A DNA stretch of 64,000 nt, from contig NZ_JAQKQJ010000010.1 of NCBI RefSeq assembly GCF_029109325.1, positions 496,001 through 560,000 of the forward strand, read 5' to 3'. Of the stretch, positions 47,528 through 54,780 are shown in pieces. Origin of the DNA: Nodosilinea sp. PGN35 (lineage in GTDB: Bacteria > Cyanobacteriota > Cyanobacteriia > Phormidesmidales > Phormidesmidaceae). The translations under genes and the position numbers were made by a program. Under the pieces are notes generated by a model. The model was not told the DNA's origin. It ran no database searches and saw nothing but the letters and a program-made list of their open reading frames with translations. The stretch's first letter is position 1, and every line of letters starts with the position of its first letter.

Positions 47528-49402
47528 ATGGCACAGTACGACGATCCTCGCAATCCCTTTTCGGCAGGTCGCCCCGAGGCAGGGTCGCCCTGGGGCGAGT
47601 CGGCCCCGGAGCCCAGTCCGGGGCGCGGCGGGCTGCACCTGCCCGGCGAACCCAACCCCGGCGGCTGGAGCGGAGAAGGGCCGCCGCGCCCATCCCCCGT
47701 CGCCCGTCGCCGCAACCAGTGGCGACAGCACCAGCAGCTCACCCCCGACTTTGGCCCCGGCGCTGGAGCAGTCCCGGCGGAGCCCGAGCCCGAGCCCGCC
47801 GTGCGCCCGGCGGCCCGCAATGCCTCTTTGCCCACCTGGCGGCGCGCCCCAGGGGCGGCCCCGTCGCACTCCAGCCCTCCGCCCCGCCCCGAGCGGGCCG
47901 CCCCCCTGGGGCCGCTCGCCTCGCCGAGAGAGTCCCGCTCCGGGGCCATTCCCCTGCAAATGCACCCCCACAGCATCCATCCGAACACCCTCAACCGCGA
48001 CGGAGCGATAGCTCCGGGCCGGATTCCCCCGTCGGGTGGGCTGCAGCCCACCAAGGTGACGCCCCTGCGGCCCCACCCCCGGCGACCGGATGCCGCAACC
48101 GCAGCGGCGCAGGCGGCCCGACGGCCGCAGTCTGCCCCCCAGGGGTTGGTGGCGAGCACCCCGCCGGAGGTGGCGGCCCCGGGCGATGGCCCTGCTGTAC
48201 CTCGGCGATCGCGGGCGGCCACCGCCCGACGACGGCTGGCCAATCCGCCGCTGCCGCTGCTCTATTTGATTCGCCTGATTATTTTGGGGGTGGGGGTGGC
48301 AGCGATCGCCGGCACCCTGCTGTCGGTGCTCAGCCCCACCAATGTAGCCGCCCCTGGGCAACCGACCGCCCCCTCCGCCCAGGCCAACGCAGGCCGCGCC
48401 GCCGGTTCTCTGGTGCAGGGCACCACCGCCGCCACCGTCACCGACCTGCGCCTGACCGGCGAAATCTCCCACCTCAAGGGGGAGCTAGAGCAGTTGGCCA
48501 CCCTGACCCCCGGCCTGACCCCGGTCAGCTTTGCCATCGATCTCGACTCCGGTCAGTACGTTGACCTGGGCGGAGCCGAGGCCGTCTCGGCGGCCAGCAC
48601 CATCAAGGTGCCGATTTTGGTGGCCTTTTTGCAGCAGGTGGATGCGGGCACCCTGGCCCTCAACCAGTCCATTGCCCTGCAAGAGGAATACATGGCCAGC
48701 GGCTCCGGCACCCTGCGCGGCGAAGCCGTGGGCACCGAGTACACCGCCCTCGACCTGGCCACCCGGATGATTGTGACCAGCGACAACACCGCCACCAATA
48801 TGATCATCGCCGCTCTGGGGGGCCTGGAGGCGCTCAACCAGACCTTTGCCGCCTGGGGGCTAGAGCACACTCTGCTGCGCAACCCCCTACCCGACCTAGA
48901 CGGCACCAACACCACCAGCGCCAAAGACCTGACCCTGCTGATGGCCCTCATCGATCAGGGCGGTCTGCTGACCCCCAGGTCGCGCGATCGCCTGTTCAGC
49001 ATCATGCAGCGCACCGAGAACGGCAGCCTGATTCCCTCGGGCATTCGCGATGGCTCACTGCTGGCCAACAAAACCGGCGACATTGGCAGCATGCTGGGCG
49101 ATGTCGCCCTGGTGGACGTATCCAACGGCAAGCGCTACGCCCTGGCCGTTCTGGTGCAGCGCCCCACCAACGACGGCCGCGCCAGCGAGCTGATTCGCCG
49201 CATGACCGAAACCGTCCACACCGAAATGGCCCAGCCCGTAGCCCCCGTGGGCGGCGGCGGCGCTAGCCCCGCCCCGCTCAGCCCCCCGGGCGAATTTGAG
49301 AATCCCGACGGGTTTGAGTCTCAATCCCCCGCCTATGAAGACCCCTATGTTCCGGTGCCAAGCAATCGGACTCCCGCGCGGGATGAGATTCCACCGGGGT
49401 GA
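47528..49402 (+). CDS. Membrane-anchored penicillin-binding serine hydrolase (class A beta-lactamase-like)
   Basis: A 624-residue protein. Residues 1-240 are a Pro/Arg/Ala-rich disordered region, and about 243-275 is one membrane span (PPLPLLYLIRLIILGVGVAAIAGTLL). From about 320 the serine-hydrolase domain appears extracytoplasmic: Ser357-Thr-Ile-Lys360 (SxxK), SDN at 418-420 and KTG at 515-517. The class A omega-loop glutamate (ExxLN) is not present; that region reads LPDLDGTNTTSAKDL. So it is more likely a penicillin-binding or peptidase-like enzyme than a true beta-lactamase. A Pro-rich tail follows. Confidence 0.85.
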   Translation: MAQYDDPRNPFSAGRPEAGSPWGESAPEPSPGRGGLHLPGEPNPGGWSGEGPPRPSPVARRRNQWRQHQQLTPDFGPGAGAVPAEPEPEPAVRPAARNASLPTWRRAPGAAPSHSSPPPRPERAAPLGPLASPRESRSGAIPLQMHPHSIHPNTLNRDGAIAPGRIPPSGGLQPTKVTPLRPHPRRPDAATAAAQAARRPQSAPQGLVASTPPEVAAPGDGPAVPRRSRAATARRRLANPPLPLLYLIRLIILGVGVAAIAGTLLSVLSPTNVAAPGQPTAPSAQANAGRAAGSLVQGTTAATVTDLRLTGEISHLKGELEQLATLTPGLTPVSFAIDLDSGQYVDLGGAEAVSAASTIKVPILVAFLQQVDAGTLALNQSIALQEEYMASGSGTLRGEAVGTEYTALDLATRMIVTSDNTATNMIIAALGGLEALNQTFAAWGLEHTLLRNPLPDLDGTNTTSAKDLTLLMALIDQGGLLTPRSRDRLFSIMQRTENGSLIPSGIRDGSLLANKTGDIGSMLGDVALVDVSNGKRYALAVLVQRPTNDGRASELIRRMTETVHTEMAQPVAPVGGGGASPAPLSPPGEFENPDGFESQSPAYEDPYVPVPSNRTPARDEIPPG

Positions 49403-49433
49403 GGAAAAAAAGTTTTGAGTGCTTAGTTGTAGG

Positions 49434-49455
49434 AACGTTGGAACGTTCGAACGTT
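49434..49455. repeat. Possible degenerate copy of the palindromic element
   Basis: Three AACGTT blocks in 22 bases (AACGTTGG, AACGTTCG, AACGTT), with two arm mismatches. Flanks to about 49495 are only weakly like the other copies. It lies between two convergent genes. Confidence 0.5.
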
Positions 49456-49525
49456 ATTGGGGCTTCTGATTGTTCTGGCCCTGGTGGCCACGACGTTAAA
49501 ACCGCATCTACGTCAGTAATCTAAG

Positions 49526-50260
49526 TCAGTATAGGAATCGCTCGTGGCGAATCACGTCTTCGCCCTCGAGCTGGCTGTAGCTGCCGCTGCTGATCTGGTA
49601 CACCGCTAGGGCTTTGTCGCTGACGTGGTATTGGTAGCTGCCGTCGATGGCAATGTAGGTGCCCTGGCTGCTGCGGACATCGGCGGTGGCTAGGGTTTCG
49701 TGGTTGGTTTTGTCGGTGCCGATGTAGCTGAGCCCCTGGGGGGTTTGGCACAGGTAAATACTGAAGGATTTGGTCTCAAAAAACGCCTCCGGTCGGTAGT
49801 CGCCGCAGGGGGCAGCGGTGGTTGCGGCAGCGGCGGGAGCGGCGGCAGCAGGGGCGCTGGTGTCGATAAAGTCGCCGCGCACCCAGCCCTCGGCCCCTGA
49901 GAGGGCAAATTTGACGTAGTACCAGCTCAGTCCGCCCTCGCCTTCGGCCAGGCGCAGCAGGGTGACGGGGTCGCCGCCGAGGCCGTGGCCCCGCGAGGTG
50001 GACTGGGTGGTGGGCTGCGATCGCAGATTCACCTGCGATCCCTCCCCCTGGGTCACCAGCTGAGCGGTGCGGCTGGGGTCAATCGGCGTTGAGCGGTAGC
50101 CGCCGTCGTCCATCAGCGCCGCCGAGGCCTCAGCGGCGGGCGCGACCTCGGCAGGGCCGGGGGTCGTCTCGCTCACCGGGTCGCTCCCCCCTGGATTGCA
50201 GCCCCCCAGCAGCAGCAGCAGTCCTAGCCCCAGCCTGGCGTTTGCCCCGCACCACCCCAT
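49526..50260 (-). CDS. SH3-like domain lipoprotein
   Basis: A 244-residue exported protein with a hydrophobic signal and lipobox LLLLLGGC (Cys21). A bacterial SH3 domain follows (about 70-135: GSQVNLRSQPTTQS, GDPVTLLRL, WYYVKFALSGAEGWVRGDFI), then an Ala-rich linker and a C-terminal domain with two Cys (APCGDYRPEAFF, IYLCQTPQG). SH3b domains commonly bind cell wall. Start ATG 50260 with AGGAGGT five bases upstream is strongly supported. Confidence 0.85.
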   Translation of the reverse strand: MGWCGANARLGLGLLLLLGGCNPGGSDPVSETTPGPAEVAPAAEASAALMDDGGYRSTPIDPSRTAQLVTQGEGSQVNLRSQPTTQSTSRGHGLGGDPVTLLRLAEGEGGLSWYYVKFALSGAEGWVRGDFIDTSAPAAAAPAAAATTAAPCGDYRPEAFFETKSFSIYLCQTPQGLSYIGTDKTNHETLATADVRSSQGTYIAIDGSYQYHVSDKALAVYQISSGSYSQLEGEDVIRHERFLY

Positions 50261-50564
50261 GCACTACCTCCTGGCCAAATGTCGCCGCTAATAGTAGCGC
50301 AAAAGAGAAGGAGGTTTAAGTTTTGAATTTTGAATTCTAGATTTTGAATTTAGGCGACTTCTGGAAACCTTTCTCCCCAATGGTGGGCAGTTGCCGCATA
50401 GAGTGGGGATCTTCTTTCCCAGAGATCTCCCTATAGCGATCCTGCATGAATCGTGAAAATCCGTAGGGCAGGCGGGACGCCTGCACGGGCAAGCGACCTG
50501 TCCCACATCTATGAATTAACTTGAATTGCTGTGGAACTCAAAACTTAAAACTCAAAACTTCCGC
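50261..50564. other. 304-base gap between two minus-strand genes
   Basis: It holds AT-rich direct repeats of ttttgaatt-type sequence (50318-50352; related aaaactcaaaactt at about 50536-50560). It also holds a perfect 7-bp stem with three-base loop, GCAGGCG-gga-CGCCTGC (50468-50484), of the kind dispersed in cyanobacterial genomes. No ORF is credible. Confidence 0.5.
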
Positions 50565-51278
50565 CTAAGCGTCCCACTTCACCTTAAACAGGCGAAACAG
50601 CTCATAGTCTTTGGTAGAGACGACCCGCCCCCCCTCGGCTTTGACCAGGGCCGGCCAGCGGTTGAGATCTTCAAGGTGTACTTCCGCCCCCAGGTAGGTT
50701 TCGAGAATGGCCCAGGGTTCGGCCAGCTCGGCCTCGGGATTGATGGCGTCAAACAAAAACCAGCCGCCGGGCTTGAGCACTTTTTTCACCTGTTGCAGCA
50801 CGGTGGCCCAGTAGTCAGGGGGGTAGTAGCAGCTGACCCCGGTGGCGATCGCCATATCAAAGCTCTGGGGCTCGTACTCCAGGCGGTGGGCCGGGCCCTG
50901 GGTGACGCCCTTAAACAGCTTGGAGTTGAGCTGGGGGCCACGGGAGGTCAGCGCCGCGCAGGCCACCGAACTAATCTCGTGGCCCTGAAATAGGGCCTCC
51001 CACTCGCGCCAGGGGTAGATGAGGAAGCTGATGCCGCAGCCGATATCGAGGCAGCGATCGCGCTTGCGAGGCTTCACCGCCTCCCAAAAGGGAGTTGAAA
51101 TACGGGGCGTCAGGCTGCCCGCGATCCAGTCTTGAAACACCGCCATCTCCTCGACCTCCGGCGGCAGGTCAAAGGGCTGGCCGCCAAACTCGTGGTCGTA
51201 GCGCCGCCCCACCGCCTGCACCTGAGCCCCCCAGGGGGAGGGATCGGCGGGCAGGCGACCCTTTGCTTCACTTTTCAT
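50565..51278 (-). CDS. SAM-dependent methyltransferase
   Basis: A 237-residue class I methyltransferase: DRCLDIGCGISFLIYPW (motif I), FDMAIATGVSCYYPPDYW (motif IV region) and VLKPGGWFLFDAINPEAEL (post-motif). The C-terminal beta strands end in KDYELFRLFKVKW. Its substrate is unknown. It overlaps the upstream 60-residue membrane-protein gene by four bases (ATGA), so the two are translationally coupled. Confidence 0.88.
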   Translation of the reverse strand: MKSEAKGRLPADPSPWGAQVQAVGRRYDHEFGGQPFDLPPEVEEMAVFQDWIAGSLTPRISTPFWEAVKPRKRDRCLDIGCGISFLIYPWREWEALFQGHEISSVACAALTSRGPQLNSKLFKGVTQGPAHRLEYEPQSFDMAIATGVSCYYPPDYWATVLQQVKKVLKPGGWFLFDAINPEAELAEPWAILETYLGAEVHLEDLNRWPALVKAEGGRVVSTKDYELFRLFKVKWDA

Positions 51279-51457
51279 CCCTTTAAGGCCCGGCTAAAGT
51301 TTTCGCGGTAGGACTTGTTGAGGGCCAAAAACAGCGGCCACAGCACCGTGAACTTAACCCTGCCGTCGGTGAAGTTGGTGCGGTTAAACCCCGTCCAAAA
51401 CTTAAACGCCCCACCGCCGTAGATCCCGGCCAGCAAAAGCACAATCAGCGTACCCAT
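51275..51457 (-). CDS. Small membrane-associated protein
   Basis: A 60-residue protein: MGTLIVLLLAGIYGGGAFKFW, then FNRTNFTDGRVKFTVLWPLFLALNKSYRENF and a basic end. One or two short hydrophobic segments suggest peripheral or bitopic membrane association; the pattern is found as a small conserved cyanobacterial protein. AAGGAG seven bases before ATG 51457 supports translation. It overlaps the methyltransferase gene by ATGA. Confidence 0.75.
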   Translation of the reverse strand: MGTLIVLLLAGIYGGGAFKFWTGFNRTNFTDGRVKFTVLWPLFLALNKSYRENFSRALKG

Positions 51458-51789
51458 AGCCCTGCTCCTTCTTAACCCGAGTCACCTATGCTTCTACAAT
51501 ACCAACGTTGACCTCGGTTGCCGGGGCTGTTTTTTCGGCATTGCCCCCTTTAGGCCAGGGGCGCTAGCGCCTGGGCTACCGAAATTGCGGCGCGGATCAT
51601 ATATGAATCTCTTCAGGTGAATATCTCACCTGGGATAGAGATAGCGATCATCCATTTACTCTAATCTATCTTCGGATGGATCAAGCCCGGTGTAAGGTAA
51701 TGGGTATCCAGGTCAAGCTAAGGTTTACGGCATCTGCCTCCGGGTAGTTCCGCCCCCTCGGGGATAGTTGTTAGCAGGAAGGAGACGAT
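51458..51789. other. 332-base divergent promoter region
   Basis: This region lies between a minus-strand two-gene unit and the plus-strand nucleotidyltransferase gene. It contains the palindrome GGCGCTAGCGCC (51560-51571) inside a longer CCAGG/CCTGG hairpin. The plus-strand leader ends with AAGGAG (51779-51784) six bases before the ATG. No ORF was seen. Confidence 0.5.
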
Positions 51790-54321
51790 ATGCGTGCAGT
51801 GCTTATGGCTGGTGGTTCAGGGACTCGGCTGCGGCCCCTAACCTGCGATTTACCTAAGCCCATGGTGCCGATCCTCAACCGACCCATTGCCGAGCACATT
51901 GTCAATTTACTCAAGCGCAACGGCATCAATGAGGTGATTGCCACCCTCTTTTATCTGCCCGATGTGATGCGCAACTACTTCAGCGACGGGCGAGATTTTG
52001 GCGTGCAGATGACCTACGCCGTCGAAGAAGACCAGCCCCTGGGTACGGCGGGCTGCGTGAAGAACATTGCCGACCTGCTCACCGACACGTTTCTGGTGAT
52101 CAGCGGCGACAGCGTTACCGACTTTGACCTCCGGGCGGCCATCGAGTTTCACAAACAAAAGGGCGCTAAGGCCACCCTGGTGCTGACGCGGGTGCCCAAC
52201 CCCATCGAGTTTGGGGTGGTGATCACCGATGAAGACTGCCGCATCAAGCGATTTTTAGAGAAGCCCTCCACCAGCGAAATTTTTTCTGACACGGTGAACA
52301 CCGGCACCTACATTCTCGAACCCGAGGTGCTCGACTACCTGCCCGACAACGAAGAGTCTGATTTCTCCAAAGACCTGTTTCCGCTGCTGCTCGACAAGGG
52401 CGAACCCATGTACGGCTACGTAGCGGAGGGCTACTGGTGCGATGTCGGCCACCTGGAGGCCTACCGCGAGGCCCAGTACGACGCGCTGCACCGCAAAGTT
52501 GTGGTCGATTATGCATACGCTGAGACATCTCCCGGCGTGTGGATCGGCGAAAATACCCAGATAGATCCCACGGCTGAGATTCACCCGCCGGTCATGGTTG
52601 GCAACAACTGCCGCATTGGCGCTCGCACGGTGCTCGAACCGGGCACGGTGATTGGCGACAATGTCACCATCGGCAACGATGCCGACCTCAAGCGACCCAT
52701 TGTCTGGAACGGGGCGATCGTCGGCGATGAGGTGCACCTGCGGGCCTGTAGCATCGCCCGGGGAGCCCGAGTTGACCGGCGCTCCCACGTGCTGGAGGGG
52801 GCGGTGATTGGGCCGCTGTCTACGGTGGGCGAAGAGGCGCAAATTAGCCCCGGCGTGCGGGTCTGGCCGAGTAAGCAAATCGAGTCAGGTGCAACGTTGA
52901 ACATCAACCTTATCTGGGGCAACACGGCGCAGCGCAACCTGTTTGGCCAGCGGGGGGTAGCTGGGCTGGCCAATATCGACATCACCCCCGAGTTTGCGGT
53001 CAAGCTGGGGGCGGCCTACGGGTCTACCCTCAAGCAGGGCTCCCACGTGACCGTATCGCGGGATCAGCGCAGCATTTCGCGCATGGTGTCGCGATCGCTG
53101 ATCGCGGGCCTGATGTCCGTCGGTGTCAACATCCAAAACCTGGAGGCCACGGCGATTCCGGTGGCCCGCAGCGTGCTGGCTGAGATGGGCGTGGCCGGGG
53201 GCATTCACGTGCGGCTGCACCCCGATCGCCCCGACTACGTGCTGATCGAATTCTTTGACGCCCAGGGTATCGACATTCCCAAGGGCAAAGAGAAGAAAAT
53301 CGAAGGGGCCTATTTCAAAGAAGACCTCAGGCGGGCGGCCATCCACGAGATCGGCACCGTCACCTACCCCACCAGCGTGGTTTCGACCTACACCACCGCC
53401 TTTGAAAAACACCTCAACATCGCAGCGGTCACCAACAGCCAGGCCAAGGTGGTCATTGACTACCTCTACGCCGTCTCGGGGGCGGTGCTGCCGCAGATTC
53501 TCGGCAAGTTTGACTGCGATGCCGTGGTGCTCAACGCCAGCCTGCGCCAGGTGGCCCTCTCCAACGACGAGCGCGAGGTGATGCTCAGCCAGCTGGGTCA
53601 GGTGGTGCAGTCGCTGCGGGCCACCTTTGGGGCCCAGGTGTCGGCCAACGGCGAGCAGCTAATTCTAGTCGATGAGGTGGGCACCCGCATTCGCGGCGAA
53701 GTGCTGACCTCCCTGATGGCCCACATGATGCTGACCACCCACCCCCGCGGCACCATCGTGGTGCCGGTGCACACCTCGGGGGCGATCGAGCACATTGCCC
53801 GCCGCCACGACGGGCGGGTGATTCGCACCAAGGCCAACCCCACCGCCCTGATGGAAGCCTGCCAGACCAACCCCAACGTGGTGCTGGGCGGCAGCGGCGA
53901 GATGGGCTTTATCTTCCCCGAGCTGCACCCCGGCTTTGACGCTATGTTCTGCATCGCCAAGCTGATTGAAATTTTGAGCCTGCAGCAGCGATCGCTGGGC
54001 CAGATCTGGTCAGAGCTGCCCCGCATGAACTACCGCATGCAGACCCTGCGCTGTCCCTGGACCGTGAAGGGGGCCCTGATGCGCTACCTGGTCGAAGAAA
54101 ACCCGCCCGAACGGCTGGAGCTGATTGACGGCGTTAAGATCTTAGGCGACAACCCCGATGACTGGGTGCTGGTGCTCCCCGACGCGGGCGAGCCCCTGGT
54201 ACACATCTACGGCAACAGCCAGAGCCGCGAATGGCTCGACTGCACCCTGGCCAAGTACCAGCAGCACGTGCAAAACTTCATCGAGAAAGAACAGGGGATT
54301 AAGGAGACCGTATCGCTATGA
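51790..54321 (+). CDS. Sugar-nucleotidyltransferase fused to a degenerate phosphomannomutase domain
   Basis: An 843-residue fusion usually annotated mannose-1-phosphate guanylyltransferase. Residues 1-235 form the NTP-transferase domain with MAGGSGTRLRPLTCDLPKPM and LVISGDSVTDFDL, and about 250-370 are left-handed beta-helix hexapeptide repeats. About 380-840 has the phosphohexomutase fold. However, the phosphoserine loop (normally TASHNP) reads GGIHVRLHPDRP at 470-481 with no serine, and the metal loop (normally DGDxDR) reads SANGEQLILVDE at 618-629. So mutase activity is unlikely; the domain is probably regulatory or substrate-binding (inference). The ssb ATG overlaps its stop. Confidence 0.9.
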   Translation: MRAVLMAGGSGTRLRPLTCDLPKPMVPILNRPIAEHIVNLLKRNGINEVIATLFYLPDVMRNYFSDGRDFGVQMTYAVEEDQPLGTAGCVKNIADLLTDTFLVISGDSVTDFDLRAAIEFHKQKGAKATLVLTRVPNPIEFGVVITDEDCRIKRFLEKPSTSEIFSDTVNTGTYILEPEVLDYLPDNEESDFSKDLFPLLLDKGEPMYGYVAEGYWCDVGHLEAYREAQYDALHRKVVVDYAYAETSPGVWIGENTQIDPTAEIHPPVMVGNNCRIGARTVLEPGTVIGDNVTIGNDADLKRPIVWNGAIVGDEVHLRACSIARGARVDRRSHVLEGAVIGPLSTVGEEAQISPGVRVWPSKQIESGATLNINLIWGNTAQRNLFGQRGVAGLANIDITPEFAVKLGAAYGSTLKQGSHVTVSRDQRSISRMVSRSLIAGLMSVGVNIQNLEATAIPVARSVLAEMGVAGGIHVRLHPDRPDYVLIEFFDAQGIDIPKGKEKKIEGAYFKEDLRRAAIHEIGTVTYPTSVVSTYTTAFEKHLNIAAVTNSQAKVVIDYLYAVSGAVLPQILGKFDCDAVVLNASLRQVALSNDEREVMLSQLGQVVQSLRATFGAQVSANGEQLILVDEVGTRIRGEVLTSLMAHMMLTTHPRGTIVVPVHTSGAIEHIARRHDGRVIRTKANPTALMEACQTNPNVVLGGSGEMGFIFPELHPGFDAMFCIAKLIEILSLQQRSLGQIWSELPRMNYRMQTLRCPWTVKGALMRYLVEENPPERLELIDGVKILGDNPDDWVLVLPDAGEPLVHIYGNSQSREWLDCTLAKYQQHVQNFIEKEQGIKETVSL

Positions 54322-54773
54322 ACAATTGCCTGCTAATGGCCGAGATCGTGCAGTCGCCCCAGCTGCGCTACACCTCCGACAATCAAACTCCCGTCGCCGA
54401 ATTCGTGGTGCAGTTTCCGGGCCTCAAGGAGGGCGACCCCTCCTCCCAAATGAAGGTGGTGGGCTGGGGCAACCTGGCCCAGGATATTCAGGCGCAGTAC
54501 CAGGCGGGCCAGCGGGTGCTGCTGGAGGGCCGCCTGGCCATGAACGTGATCGACAACCCCCAGGGCTACAAAGAAAAACAGGTCGAAATGACCGTGCAGC
54601 GCATCTACAGCGTGGGCGATCTCAACACCATGCCCATGGCCCCCCCGGCGGCGGTGGCCGCCCCCGCCGCTGCGCCCAGCCCGGCGGCCTCGCGCCCGCA
54701 GAGCCCGCGCCCGCAGACGGCCCCCAGCGGCCCCGCTGAGCCCGCCCCCAGCTACGACGACATTCCGTTTTAG
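54318..54773 (+). CDS. ssb: Single-stranded DNA-binding protein
   Basis: A 151-residue OB-fold SSB: MNNCLLMAEIVQSPQLRYT, then VVGWGNLAQDIQAQYQAGQRVLLEGRLAMNVID, KEKQVEMTVQRI, a Pro/Ala-rich flexible linker (about 105-140) and the acidic tip YDDIPF. That tip binds repair and replication proteins. It is divergent in sequence from canonical bacterial SSB but has all parts. Start ATG overlaps the preceding stop (ATGA), tying its translation to the sugar-nucleotide gene. It is convergent with the CHAT gene, seven bases away. Confidence 0.88.
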   Translation: MNNCLLMAEIVQSPQLRYTSDNQTPVAEFVVQFPGLKEGDPSSQMKVVGWGNLAQDIQAQYQAGQRVLLEGRLAMNVIDNPQGYKEKQVEMTVQRIYSVGDLNTMPMAPPAAVAAPAAAPSPAASRPQSPRPQTAPSGPAEPAPSYDDIPF

Positions 54774-54780
54774 CTCTGGG

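Noticed and set aside
47453..48472. Minus-strand ORFs of 250-340 codons
   Set aside because: They are Gly/Arg-rich shadows of the disordered N-terminus of the serine-hydrolase protein.
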